From Acetobacter ascendens (lineage in GTDB: Bacteria > Pseudomonadota > Alphaproteobacteria > Acetobacterales > Acetobacteraceae): a DNA stretch of 64,000 nucleotides. A program made the position numbers and the translations under genes. How positions within the stretch are numbered: position 1 is the first letter of the stretch; each line of letters starts with the position of its first letter. The notes beneath the pieces were generated by a model, which made no database searches, was not told the DNA's origin, and saw only the letters and a list, made by a program, of their open reading frames with translations. Below, in pieces: positions 1 through 8,104 of the stretch. The stretch covers positions 2,739,501-2,803,500 of the forward strand of contig NZ_CP015164.1 in the NCBI RefSeq assembly GCF_001766235.1. Direction: 5' to 3'.

Positions 1-258
1 AGTCATAATTTTGTAACCAGAAGATATTTTCAGGCGTGGGCGGAAAAGGCAGTATGCGTTTTCCGCTTATGCGTATCGCAAAAAATCTACTCTGAAAGCA
101 TTGTTTTTGCGCAAGCTGTGTTTCATGCTCACGTTTGTGGGAACTTTACACAGTTGTTGGGATGTTTTCATGCGTCTTGCATACAGGCCGCTTAGCTGGG
201 CGGTTTTGTAACGTAATGGTCGGGACGGTCTGGGGTAACAATCGGATTTTTGGCGGTT
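1..258. other. Upstream region without a recognised gene
   Basis: No convincing coding frame was found before the first gene. The one visible structure is an inverted repeat, gcggaaaa at 40-47 and ttttccgc at 59-66, with an 11-nt loop. It could be the remains of a terminator for a gene left of the window or a leader hairpin, but no T-run follows it. Confidence 0.4.
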
Positions 259-1791
259 ATGAAAACAAAGTGCGTGCCTGATGTGTGGAAAAGTAAAAAT
301 TCGGATCTTTCAAAAAAACGAAAATCCTTTCTAAAAACAGGGGCTTTGTTTCTTGCCGGAAGCCTCTTTGTGGGTGTTGCCAGTATCAGTGGTCAGGCTT
401 ATGCGCTTGCACCTTCTGTGCAGACACCGCAGGCTTATGTTCCCACACCAACAGATGTGGCGATGGTATCGGATTTGGAGCAACGAACTTTCCAATGGTT
501 CTGGGATTCAGCAGATCCGGCTACAGGGCTTATTCCAGATCGTTATCCATCAGATCAGAAGCAAGATAGTGTTGCTTCTGTAGGTTTTGGCCTTACAGCT
601 TACGGTATTGGTGTTAAGCGCCATTATATTACACGCCAGCAGGCTGTAGAGCGTACGCTTACAACCCTACGCTATATGTGGAAACTGCCGCAAAACGAGA
701 GTGCAGATAAAGCCTCTGGCTATCACGGTTTTTTCTATCATTTTCTGGATAACCGCACAGGTTTACGTTTAAATCCGGATATTGAACTTTCCAGTATTGA
801 TACAGCGTTATTGATGCAGGGTGTTTTGTTCTGTCAAAATTTTTATACGCAGGACACAGCGCAGGAAAAAGAAATTCGCCAGCTTTCAGAACAACTTTTC
901 AATAGGGTTGACTGGAAGTGGATGGAACGTCCAGACCATCGGTTGAGCATGGGATGGTCACCCGAGCATGGTTTTCTTCCTAATTATTGGGAAGGATATA
1001 GCGAAGGGATGATGCTGTATATTCTCGCTTTGGGTGCTCCCGAACATGGGTTGCAGCCTGTTTCCTGGCAAGCATGGTTGGAAACAAATGATAAGCGCTG
1101 GGGTGAGGAATACGGGCAGACATTCCTGAACTTTGCACCTTTGTTTGGACATCAGTATTCCCACGCATGGATAGATTTCCGTGGCATTCAGGATAATTGG
1201 ATTAGCAGTAAGGGCATTGATTATTTTGAGAACAGCCGACGCGCTGTGTATGCGCAACGTAATTATGCTGTGTCCAACCCCGGTAAATGGCAGGGATACG
1301 ATGCCAATACATGGGGCTTAACAGCCAGTGACGGCCCCGGAGATGTGACCAAAACAGAAAACGGGCAGACACGTCACTTCCTGTCTTATAGTGCGCGTGG
1401 TGTTGGGCGTGATTATACGCAGGATGATGGCACCATTGCGCCAACGGCAGCCGGTGGTTCTGTCGCGTTTGCGCCGGAAATTGCCATTCCGGCGCTACGC
1501 ACCATGAAAAGCAAATACGGAAACCATATTTATGGAAAATATGGTTTTGCAGATTCGTTCAATCCCAGCTTTCATGACGAAAAGCAGGATTACTGGGCAG
1601 ATAATACTTACTTGGGTATCGACCAAGGCCCGATTTTGCTGATGGTGGAAAACTGGCGCAGCGGCTTTGTATGGGACACAATGCGCCAGAGTGCTGTTAT
1701 TCGCCGAGGTCTGCTTCAGGCTGGTTTCCATGGCGGGTGGTTGCAACAGGTTGCGCAACAGCCCTCATCAGTCGTGCGGCGTAAGGGCTAA
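259..1791 (+). CDS. Secreted glycoamylase-family (PF10091-like) protein
   Basis: A 510-residue protein. The start is taken at ATG 259; an in-frame TTG at 250 would add only three residues. The N-terminus has several lysines, then a hydrophobic stretch ending in QAYA, a good Sec signal peptide, so the product should be periplasmic or secreted. The body matches my recollection of the putative glucoamylase family PF10091, which includes GH144-type beta-1,2-glucan hydrolases. Family-like segments are FQWFWDSADPATGLIPDRYP, NYWEGYSEGMMLYILALGAP and DQGPILLMVENWRSGF. The substrate cannot be fixed from sequence; a beta-glucan is likelier than starch. The gene stands alone and ends in a bidirectional terminator. 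Family assignment is fairly safe, enzymatic activity is inferred. Confidence 0.75.
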   Translation: MKTKCVPDVWKSKNSDLSKKRKSFLKTGALFLAGSLFVGVASISGQAYALAPSVQTPQAYVPTPTDVAMVSDLEQRTFQWFWDSADPATGLIPDRYPSDQKQDSVASVGFGLTAYGIGVKRHYITRQQAVERTLTTLRYMWKLPQNESADKASGYHGFFYHFLDNRTGLRLNPDIELSSIDTALLMQGVLFCQNFYTQDTAQEKEIRQLSEQLFNRVDWKWMERPDHRLSMGWSPEHGFLPNYWEGYSEGMMLYILALGAPEHGLQPVSWQAWLETNDKRWGEEYGQTFLNFAPLFGHQYSHAWIDFRGIQDNWISSKGIDYFENSRRAVYAQRNYAVSNPGKWQGYDANTWGLTASDGPGDVTKTENGQTRHFLSYSARGVGRDYTQDDGTIAPTAAGGSVAFAPEIAIPALRTMKSKYGNHIYGKYGFADSFNPSFHDEKQDYWADNTYLGIDQGPILLMVENWRSGFVWDTMRQSAVIRRGLLQAGFHGGWLQQVAQQPSSVVRRKG

Positions 1792-1799
1792 AAATAAAA

Positions 1800-1841
1800 G
1801 GCTTCCCTCTTGAGATTTATAAAAGAGAGAAGCCGTTTTTT
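1800..1841. terminator. Bidirectional Rho-independent terminator
   Basis: A 12-bp stem (ggcttccctctt at 1800-1811, partner at 1822-1833, one mismatch) is followed by a T-run at 1835-1841 on the plus strand. On the minus strand the stem is followed by a T-rich stretch. It lies between the convergent glycoamylase-like and VOC genes and overlaps the stop codon of the latter. Confidence 0.8.
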
Positions 1842-2232
1842 AACCTTGATAAGATGCAATTTCGATCAGGTTTTCATCCGGGTCATGACAATAAACGGAT
1901 GTAATGGGGCCCAGTGCGCCAAGGCGTGCTACTGGGCCTTCCACAATTGTCACACCACAGGTTTTTAGGTGTTCGCAAACATCTTCACTGGTAATGGCGG
2001 TTACAAAACATAAATCGTTTCCGCCGGGCAGGGCGTGGGTGGCAGTTTCCCACCCTTCGGCGTTGTAAGGGCGCAGATTAAGTTTCTGGCCTCCAAAACG
2101 CAACGCCGTGCGATTATTACGGCCATATTCTTCCCGGTCCATCCCTAGCACGCGCTGGAACCATGAAGCGGAAATTTCTACATCCCTTACAGTCAGCACC
2201 ACGTGGTCTAACCGATCTACTGTAAAACGCAT
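1840..2232 (-). CDS. VOC (glyoxalase/bleomycin-resistance fold) family protein
   Basis: A 130-residue single-domain vicinal-oxygen-chelate protein. It opens with RLDHVVLTVRDVEISASWF, whose His is a usual first metal ligand, and ends with DPDENLIEIASY, whose Glu is a usual last ligand. It resembles the small virulence-protein-like glyoxalases related to Salmonella STM3117. The substrate is unknown. The SD AAGGAG lies about 12 nt before the ATG. It is the last gene of the minus-strand group sspB-fumarase-VOC, 59 nt after the fumarase stop, with a strong hairpin in the gap. It could be a dioxygenase or lyase of the same fold. Confidence 0.75.
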   Translation of the reverse strand: MRFTVDRLDHVVLTVRDVEISASWFQRVLGMDREEYGRNNRTALRFGGQKLNLRPYNAEGWETATHALPGGNDLCFVTAITSEDVCEHLKTCGVTIVEGPVARLGALGPITSVYCHDPDENLIEIASYQG

Positions 2233-2255
2233 GAAACCGCATCGCTCCTTTGCTG

Positions 2256-2282
2256 TTGGCCCCTTTGTTGCAAAGGGGCCAA
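2256..2282 (-). terminator. Perfect 12-bp hairpin after the fumarase gene
   Basis: ttggcccctttg (2256-2267), a 3-nt loop, and caaaggggccaa (2271-2282) form a perfect stem 9 nt after the fumarase stop on the minus strand. No T-run follows on that strand. It may be a partial terminator or a 3' stabilising hairpin that lowers expression of the downstream VOC gene relative to fumarase. Confidence 0.5.
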
Positions 2283-2291
2283 GGCTCTGTC

Positions 2292-3944
2292 TTACAGTTC
2301 AGCGTAGAAGTCGTTGCCCTTATCATCAATAACAATAAACGCTGGAAAATCTTCTACCTCAATTTTCCATACGGCTTCCATGCCCAACTCAGGGTATTCC
2401 AGTACTTCCACTTTGCGGATGCAGTCTTTGGCCAACCGTGCGGCAGGCCCGCCGACTGAGCCCAGATAGAAGCCTCCATATTTCTGGCAGGCATCTTTTA
2501 CAGCCTTGGAGCGGTTGCCTTTAGCCAGCATGACGTAGGAGCCACCATTAGCCTGAAGTTCCGCTACGTAAGAATCCATACGGCCAGCCGTTGTGGGGCC
2601 AAAGGAGCCTGTAGGCATGCCAGCAGGTGTTTTGGCCGGCCCAGCATAATAAACGGGATGATCTTTGAGATACTGCGGCAGACCTTCGCCTTTTTGCAGG
2701 CGTTCGCGGAACTTGGCATGGGCAATATCACGCGCAACCACCACAGTACCCGTAAGGGCCAGACGGGTTTTGACAGGATATTTGGAAAGCTCCTTGCGGA
2801 TTTCATCCATCGGCCGGTTCAGGTCGATCCTGATGGCTTCGCCTTCCAGATGTTCATCTGTGGTTTCTGGCAGGAAGCGGGCAGGGTCATGCTCGAGCTG
2901 TTCCAGAAAGAAACCTTCTGCTGTTACGCGTGCCTTGATCTGCCGATCTGCCGAGCAGGAAACTCCAATGCCAACAGGCAGTGATGCACCATGCCGGGGC
3001 AGGCGGATAACACGCACATCGTGGCAGAAATATTTACCGCCAAACTGTGCCCCAATCCCCAGCTTGCGGGTAAGATCCAGCACCTTCTGTTCCATCTCAA
3101 CATCACGGAAGGCATGGCCGGTCATGTCCCCTTTGGTTGGCAGAGAATCGTACCAGTGGGTGGAAGCCAGCTTGACTGTTTTGAGCGTCTGTTCAGCAGA
3201 CATGCCGCCAATAACAATGGCCAGATGGTACGGCGGGCAAGCGGATGTGCCGAGTGTTTTGATCTTGGTATCCAGCCAATCCAGCAACTGCTGTTCAGAG
3301 CCCAGCAGGGCGCGTGTTTCCTGAAACAGGAAGGTTTTGTTGGCGGAACCGCCCCCCTTGGCCACGAACATCAGGTCCATCTGCTCATCGTGCTCACCAG
3401 CGGGGCTGGCAAAAAGATCGCACTGAACGGGCAGGTTGGTGCCGGTGTTCTTTTCCTCAAACATGGTGAGTGGTGCCATCTGGGAATAGCGCAGATTGGT
3501 GCGTGTGTAGGTTTCGTACACACCTTTGGAAAAGGCGACTTCCTCGTTCCCTTCCACCCAGACACGCTGGCCTTTTTTGCCAAACACAATGGCGGTGCCG
3601 GTATCTTGGCACATGGGCAGCACGCCACCAGCGGCAATGCAGGCGTTTTTCAGCAGATCAAGCGCCACAAAGCGATCGTTATCCGAAGCTTCGGGGTCTT
3701 TCAGAATGGAGGCAAGCTGCGTCAGATGCGCGGGGCGCAGAAAATGCGCCACTTCATGAAAAGCCTGCGCAGTGAGTTCCGTAAGGGATTCTGGCGTAAC
3801 ATGCAGCACGGTTTTGCCACCGCACTGTGATGTACTCACACCTGCAAGATCCAGCTTGCGGTAGGTGGTTTTATCCTCCCCCATCGGGAACAGGGGAGAA
3901 TAGGCAAATTCTGGCACCGGGGGGCGAGGGGGCTGGCTGGTCAT
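2292..3944 (-). CDS. fumA: Class I fumarate hydratase (iron-sulfur)
   Basis: A 550-residue cytosolic enzyme interconverting fumarate and L-malate in the TCA cycle. It has the fused alpha-beta architecture of class I fumarases. The N-terminal Fe-S domain shows three likely [4Fe-4S] cysteines in [18 protein letters not shown] and [11 protein letters not shown]. The C-terminal swivel domain carries [20 protein letters not shown]. Length is normal for E. coli FumA/FumB. It lies 46 nt after sspB on the same strand. The gap holds a 6-bp hairpin (3971-3989), so read-through with attenuation is possible. Oxygen sensitivity of the cluster is known for the family. Tartrate dehydratase is a related alternative, but the fused length fits fumarase. 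Confidence 0.93.
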   Translation of the reverse strand: MTSQPPRPPVPEFAYSPLFPMGEDKTTYRKLDLAGVSTSQCGGKTVLHVTPESLTELTAQAFHEVAHFLRPAHLTQLASILKDPEASDNDRFVALDLLKNACIAAGGVLPMCQDTGTAIVFGKKGQRVWVEGNEEVAFSKGVYETYTRTNLRYSQMAPLTMFEEKNTGTNLPVQCDLFASPAGEHDEQMDLMFVAKGGGSANKTFLFQETRALLGSEQQLLDWLDTKIKTLGTSACPPYHLAIVIGGMSAEQTLKTVKLASTHWYDSLPTKGDMTGHAFRDVEMEQKVLDLTRKLGIGAQFGGKYFCHDVRVIRLPRHGASLPVGIGVSCSADRQIKARVTAEGFFLEQLEHDPARFLPETTDEHLEGEAIRIDLNRPMDEIRKELSKYPVKTRLALTGTVVVARDIAHAKFRERLQKGEGLPQYLKDHPVYYAGPAKTPAGMPTGSFGPTTAGRMDSYVAELQANGGSYVMLAKGNRSKAVKDACQKYGGFYLGSVGGPAARLAKDCIRKVEVLEYPELGMEAVWKIEVEDFPAFIVIDDKGNDFYAEL

Positions 3945-3990
3945 TTCTTCGTGTCTTCTCCGTCAACCTGGCCCCGTTTGCACCGGGGCT

Positions 3991-4527
3991 TCAGGCGGGT
4001 GATGGTCCTTTCTTACGGAAAGCGTCAAGACTCACGACCTGTGAGGACGAGTCGCTTTCCTCCGGCCCGTCCTGTTCGGGCTGGCCAGTGGTGGGTTCTT
4101 CCGGCGCGGGTTCCTCCGTTGGCTCCATGGCAGCAAAATGCAGGCTGAACCTTATGGCAGGGTCAGCAAACCCAGTAATAGCCTGCACAGGAATAACCAG
4201 TATGGAGCCAACACCCCCAAAGGAAAGGCCGACAGAAACTGTTTTTGCTTCCCGGTCCACCTTCAGATCCCAGAACTGGTGCTGGAGCACGATGGTCATT
4301 TCATGCGGATACTGGGCGCGAAGTCGGGCAGGAATATCCACGCCGGGAAAATCCGTAAGGAAAGTCAGATAGAAATGGTGCTCTCCTGCAAGCCCTTCAC
4401 GGCTCACATGTTCGAGCGCATTCAACATGACACCGCGTGAGGCATCATTCAGCCAACGTTCATAAGGCAGCAGGCTGGGAGCCGGAAAAAGGGAGTCGTT
4501 CTGTGTGGGGTCGTGGTCATCAGCCAT
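3991..4527 (-). CDS. sspB: SspB, ClpXP adaptor for ssrA-tagged proteins
   Basis: A 178-residue alphaproteobacterial SspB. The folded N-terminal part (about residues 18-130; YERWLNDASRGVMLNALEHV, HFYLTFLTDFPGV, YPHEMTIVLQHQFWDL) should bind the tmRNA tag. A long acidic Pro/Glu-rich linker leads to a C-terminal tail, VVSLDAFRKK, typical of the ClpX-docking segment. The SD AAGGAG sits 8 nt before the ATG. Just upstream of the SD is a small GC hairpin (4549-4563), and a possible -10 (TATATAAG on the minus strand) covers 4578-4585. The next gene upstream on the same strand is ssrA itself, which encodes the tag this adaptor should recognise. Confidence 0.88.
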   Translation of the reverse strand: MADDHDPTQNDSLFPAPSLLPYERWLNDASRGVMLNALEHVSREGLAGEHHFYLTFLTDFPGVDIPARLRAQYPHEMTIVLQHQFWDLKVDREAKTVSVGLSFGGVGSILVIPVQAITGFADPAIRFSLHFAAMEPTEEPAPEEPTTGQPEQDGPEESDSSSQVVSLDAFRKKGPSPA

Positions 4528-4703
4528 ATCATTTGCTCCTTGCCGCCACCGGGGTTCCCCCGGCTTTTTGATCAGTACTTATATAACGCAGGGATGCGCG
4601 AAAGATCACGCAAGCGCAAGCACGCCGGGCATGTTTGTTGCAACACCAGCCATGCAGGCCGCATTGCAATGTTTGAAACAGAGCTGAGTTTGGAAAATGA
4701 AGT

Positions 4704-4990
4704 GGGAGGGCTTCTGTTGCCCGGTGCCCTCCCGAACCGCGCTTATCGCTTATGCAGCGACAGCGAGCACCTCAGTGTTATCATTGGCACTTGTAAAAAT
4801 AGCCCGATAACGGTGGTACAATACCGGGCAAAAAGAACATCTTTACTGCGCGTGTCGAGCCTATTTCGTCCCCATCTGTTCAAACCTTTGCAAGGCCGAA
4901 TGATTGGTGGAGACGCCGGGTACCGCCCCCGGGTCCACTACGCCTATTCCATATCCCGTTTATTGCCATAGTCAGAAGCGAACTTCTAAC
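4704..4990 (-). ncRNA. ssrA: Two-piece (circularly permuted) tmRNA, ssrA
   Basis: Read on the minus strand, the acceptor piece comes first. It has a T-arm-like hairpin CCGGG-GGCGGTA-CCCGG and ends CGTCTCCACCA, with a genome-encoded CCA finishing at 4905. A 31-nt intervening segment follows. The coding piece then starts at 4873 with GGGGACG, which pairs with CGTCTCC to close the 7-bp acceptor stem. A hairpin GCCCGGTA/TATCGGGC precedes the tag frame. The tag (4788 down to 4750) reads ANDNTEVLAVAA then stop, close to other alphaproteobacterial tags. A perfect 8-bp hairpin (4704-4733) follows and may be the terminator or the 3' end of the coding piece. The 5' end near 4990 is inferred from the promoter. 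Confidence 0.9.
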
Positions 4991-4996
4991 GCTCCA

Positions 4997-5025
4997 AACA
5001 TAGGCAGGAGTGTAAGGGTGCGCAA
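4997..5025 (-). promoter_or_regulatory. Candidate sigma-70 promoter of ssrA
   Basis: On the minus strand TTGCGC (5025-5020) and TATGTT (5002-4997) are separated by exactly 17 nt and lie just before the acceptor piece of the tmRNA gene. The match to TTGACA/TATAAT is moderate, but position and spacing fit. Confidence 0.5.
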
Positions 5026-5140
5026 GGTGTTTAGAGTAAGAAAATTACAACGCACGACAGTCTCATCTGCGGGCTGGCATCTGTGGGGCGCTATGGAGTA
5101 TGGAAGGCTAACTTTAGACCACGGGTAGGAACAAAGCGGC

Positions 5141-6049
5141 ATGGCACTTACGGAAGAACAGCGGGCGGAAATAGCAGCCCACGGGCAGGAAACCTTTGCC
5201 ACACGCAGGCCTACCGTGCCGGCGCTGGAAGCCATGTTGTATGAACCGCACGAAGTGTTGGACCATGGGTTCTTGCGCGTTATCGACTATATGGGGGATG
5301 ACGCCGCCATTGTGCAGGCTGCGCGTGTTTCATACGGTCGGGGCACTCGTAAGGTTTCAGAAGATGCAGGGCTGATCCGGTATCTGATGCGCCATCGCCA
5401 TTCCTCACCGTTTGAAATGTGTGAGATGAAATTTCACGTCAAACTGCCTATTTTTGTAGCGCGGCAGTGGATTCGCCATCGCATGGCCAGCGTGAATGAA
5501 TATTCAGCACGTTATTCCATTCTGGACAGTGAATTTTACCTGCCAGCACCAGAACATATGGCCGCCCAGAGCGAAGTGAACCGGCAGGGCCGGGGGCAGA
5601 TTTTGGCACCAGATCAAGCTGCTGAAGTTCTGGATATTCTGCGTGATGATGCGATGCGGACGTATCGTGATTACGAAAAAATGTTGGATGCAGAAAATGG
5701 GTATGGTCTGGCGCGTGAGCTAGGCCGTATTAATCTGACCCTGAACACCTATACCCAGTGGTACTGGAAAATAGATCTCCATAACCTTATGCACTTTCTG
5801 GCTCTGCGGATAGATCCGCATGCGCAGTATGAAATTCGGGTTTATGCAGAAATCATGCTGAAAATTCTGCACGCGTGGGTACCGGTAACGGCCAGCGCTT
5901 TTGAAGAATATCGCCGTGGTGCCGTTACATTCTCTGCAACTATGATACAGGTTTTGCGTCGTATGTTAGCCGGAGAAAATGTAGAGCAGAAAGGTTCTGG
6001 TCTTAGCCGCCGTGAATGGGATGAAATGATGGCCAGCATAAAAGGCTGA
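5141..6049 (+). CDS. thyX: Flavin-dependent thymidylate synthase ThyX
   Basis: A 302-residue cytosolic enzyme making dTMP from dUMP with methylene-tetrahydrofolate, FAD and NADPH. The ThyX signature is present as [15 protein letters not shown], and upstream [19 protein letters not shown] matches the family's dUMP/FAD-binding part. Length is slightly above the usual 220-300. It is divergent from ssrA. Two small genes follow on the same strand at 22 and 136 nt spacing. No thyA is in the window; presence of ThyX suggests it is the thymidylate source, which is an inference. Confidence 0.95.
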   Translation: MALTEEQRAEIAAHGQETFATRRPTVPALEAMLYEPHEVLDHGFLRVIDYMGDDAAIVQAARVSYGRGTRKVSEDAGLIRYLMRHRHSSPFEMCEMKFHVKLPIFVARQWIRHRMASVNEYSARYSILDSEFYLPAPEHMAAQSEVNRQGRGQILAPDQAAEVLDILRDDAMRTYRDYEKMLDAENGYGLARELGRINLTLNTYTQWYWKIDLHNLMHFLALRIDPHAQYEIRVYAEIMLKILHAWVPVTASAFEEYRRGAVTFSATMIQVLRRMLAGENVEQKGSGLSRREWDEMMASIKG

Positions 6050-6071
6050 TTGCGAGAGTGTTGTCCTGATC

Positions 6072-6350
6072 ATGACAAACAAGCCGGATGATACAAACGC
6101 ATCAAAGGGGGAAACACCTTTTTTTGAGCAGATTGTGCAGAAAGGCCCGCAAAGCAAAAAGCTACGACAACCCTTTAAGGCCGCACATTTACCGCCACTG
6201 TGGCCTTTTGTGGTTATTGCTGTCGTGCTGGTGGCTGTGTGGGGTGTTCTGTTTTTGAATGCTCCGGCCACCAAAGATAATTGGCATTTTCAATTCTGTG
6301 ATCATGCGCAAGGTGGCATTAAAAATATCTGCCCTAAGCCGGGTTCGTAA
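6072..6350 (+). CDS. Small single-span membrane protein, unknown
   Basis: A 92-residue protein I do not recognise. A hydrophilic N-terminal region (about residues 1-44) is followed by one strong transmembrane segment (PFVVIAVVLVAVWGVLFL, about 45-62) and a short tail with two cysteines (FQFCDHAQ and NICPKPGS). The positive charges before the span suggest an inner membrane protein with a periplasmic C-terminus. It lies 22 nt after thyX and may be co-transcribed, but no functional link is evident. Confidence 0.6.
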   Translation: MTNKPDDTNASKGETPFFEQIVQKGPQSKKLRQPFKAAHLPPLWPFVVIAVVLVAVWGVLFLNAPATKDNWHFQFCDHAQGGIKNICPKPGS

Positions 6351-6486
6351 GGCTGCCGTGCAATCGGGCAGGTTAGGATAAGTCTTCCAACCTGCCTGAG
6401 TTTGTGAGTATTTTTTAAATGCACAAACTCTTAATGTCGGCATGTTACAGATGCTTGGAAATTTCTAAAATTTAATGGAGTATAGA

Positions 6487-6756
6487 ATGACACATTTTAT
6501 GCGGCGTATCTCTATCATGCTTTCTAGTGTGGCTATGATCGGGCTGGCATATCCTGCTCATGCCGACGCATTGCGGGAAAAGCAGACAGAAGCTTGTAAA
6601 GGGGATGCTTTGCGCCTGTGTGCTTTAGCTATTCCAAATGAAAAGAAAATCACAAAGTGTATGGAGCGCAAGCAAGATCAGCTAAGCCCCAAATGCCGGG
6701 CTTTTTTCAAAAAAGGTTCCAAAACACCTCAGGTACATAAGCCAAAATCTAAATAA
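6487..6756 (+). CDS. Small exported cysteine-rich-repeat protein
   Basis: An 89-residue protein with a clear signal peptide (MRRISIMLSSVAMIGLAYPAHA, cleaved after AHA). An upstream in-frame ATG at 6475 overlaps the GGAG that serves as SD for ATG 6487, so the later start is chosen. The mature part shows spaced cysteines, ACKGDALRLCA, TKCMERKQDQLSP and KCRAFF, matching my recollection of the Cys-rich GLG1-type repeat family found in many alphaproteobacterial periplasmic proteins. The tail is lysine-rich. Function is unknown; two disulfides are likely. Confidence 0.65.
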   Translation: MTHFMRRISIMLSSVAMIGLAYPAHADALREKQTEACKGDALRLCALAIPNEKKITKCMERKQDQLSPKCRAFFKKGSKTPQVHKPKSK

Positions 6757-6776
6757 TCACGTGTTCAATTTTTAAG

Positions 6777-6822
6777 AAAACCGGCCTCCCGTTGCATGAA
6801 GGGAATGGCCGGTTTTGCTTTT
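6777..6822. terminator. Bidirectional Rho-independent terminator
   Basis: aaaaccggcc (6777-6786) pairs with ggccggtttt (6807-6816), with an inner tccc/ggga pair. It is flanked by A-rich and T-rich sequence on both sides and lies between the convergent Cys-rich protein gene and the Mrp-type ATPase gene. Confidence 0.8.
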
Positions 6823-6830
6823 AAAACTGT

Positions 6831-7946
6831 TTATTTTTGCAGTTGTGGCCGCAGCATTTCCGCAACTTTATGTGCAATGTGGCGCCATGCTTTGGCACCT
6901 TCACCATCTGGCGTTTCAATAATGCCGGGCACGCCTTTATCTCCACTGGCGCGAATGTCTGCCAGAAGCGGAACTTCCCCAAGGAAAGGTACGCCCATGG
7001 CTTTGGCTTCTTTCTGGGCACCGCCGTGGCCAAACAGTTCTGTATTGTGGCCGCAATTTGGGCAGCAGAAATAGGACATGTTTTCAATCAACCCCAATAC
7101 GGGCACATGTACTTTTTCAAACATTGTTACCCCACGGCGTGCATCAATCAGCGCGATATCCTGTGGGGTAGAAACAATAACGGCCCCGGTTAAAGGCACT
7201 TTCTGAGTCAGAGAGAGCTGCGCATCCCCGGTGCCGGGGGGCAGATCCACCACCATTACGTCCAGATTTCCCCATGTCACATCTGTCAGCAGCTGATTGA
7301 TGGCGCCCATCACCATGGGGCCTCGCCAGATCATAGCGGCTTTTTCATCTACCAGCATGCCGAGGGAAACAGCCTTGATGCCCCAAGCTTCAACGGGTTG
7401 CAGCTTGCCATCTATAACTTCAGGCTTGCCCGTTGCGCCCAACATGCGGTGCAGGGAAGGGCCATGAATATCTGCATCCAGCAGACCAACTTTTAAGCCC
7501 TCTAAACCAAGCCCAACGGCCAGATTGGTTGCTGTGGTGGATTTGCCTACGCCGCCTTTGCCCGAGGCCACGGCAATAATGGTTTTTACACCGGGAAGAA
7601 TGGGGGTATTACCATTATCTGGTGCCACGCCCCCTAAAGGACGATGCCCACCAGTTGCGGCCTTGGGTTTTGCTGCGGCCCCAGCAGGGCGGTGTGCAGT
7701 AAGAATGATACTCGCGCTTTGCACACCCGGAAGTGTTTCAAGCTGATGGGCCGCATTATCACATAAAGCAGAAATGGTTTGGGCGTGTTCCCGTGCTACA
7801 GCAAAGGCTACAGAAAGTTTGCCTTCTGTAAGCGAACAGCCCTCCAGATGCCCATAAGCCAGCAGGTTTTTGCCCGTTTGTGGGTCTTTTACATTTTCCA
7901 GAACACGCGCGATGTCCTGAGAGGAAACGGAGGGAGGCTGAGCCAC
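6831..7946 (-). CDS. apbC: Mrp/ApbC family iron-sulfur cluster carrier ATPase
   Basis: A 371-residue protein if started at GTG 7946, which has AGGAG (7954-7958) 7 nt upstream. A longer frame from ATG 8000 has no SD and is less likely. The N-terminal DUF59/FeS-assembly domain (SSQDIARVLENVKDPQTGKN) is followed by a P-loop ATPase domain with the deviant Walker A ASGKGGVGKSTT, VDLPPGTGDAQLSL, and the CxxC pair CPNC near the C-terminus that holds a bridging [4Fe-4S] cluster. Role: loading of iron-sulfur clusters onto apo-enzymes in the cytosol. It is monocistronic, between a shared terminator and the divergent opgC-like gene. Confidence 0.92.
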   Translation of the reverse strand: MAQPPSVSSQDIARVLENVKDPQTGKNLLAYGHLEGCSLTEGKLSVAFAVAREHAQTISALCDNAAHQLETLPGVQSASIILTAHRPAGAAAKPKAATGGHRPLGGVAPDNGNTPILPGVKTIIAVASGKGGVGKSTTATNLAVGLGLEGLKVGLLDADIHGPSLHRMLGATGKPEVIDGKLQPVEAWGIKAVSLGMLVDEKAAMIWRGPMVMGAINQLLTDVTWGNLDVMVVDLPPGTGDAQLSLTQKVPLTGAVIVSTPQDIALIDARRGVTMFEKVHVPVLGLIENMSYFCCPNCGHNTELFGHGGAQKEAKAMGVPFLGEVPLLADIRASGDKGVPGIIETPDGEGAKAWRHIAHKVAEMLRPQLQK

Positions 7947-8104
7947 AATTTTGCTCCTGTTGAAGGTGATGAGGTCTGTTGGGTTGGCAACAGCAAGCAT
8001 GACTTGCCGTCAAGAGGAAAGGCCTGCGCGGGATGTTGTGCAGGTTCAGCGTGTTTCCTGCGTGTGACAGATTTTTTCTGGCACAGAACAGACGAGGCCG
8101 GTAG

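Noticed and set aside
2665-3830. Two long plus-strand frames opposite the fumarase gene
   Set aside because: Their sequences are antisense to conserved fumarase motifs and show no domain. They are shadows caused by codon bias.
4513-4971. Plus-strand open frame of 152 codons
   Set aside because: It runs through the tmRNA gene and the sspB leader on the opposite strand, and the protein has no family features. It is a chance frame over a structured RNA gene.
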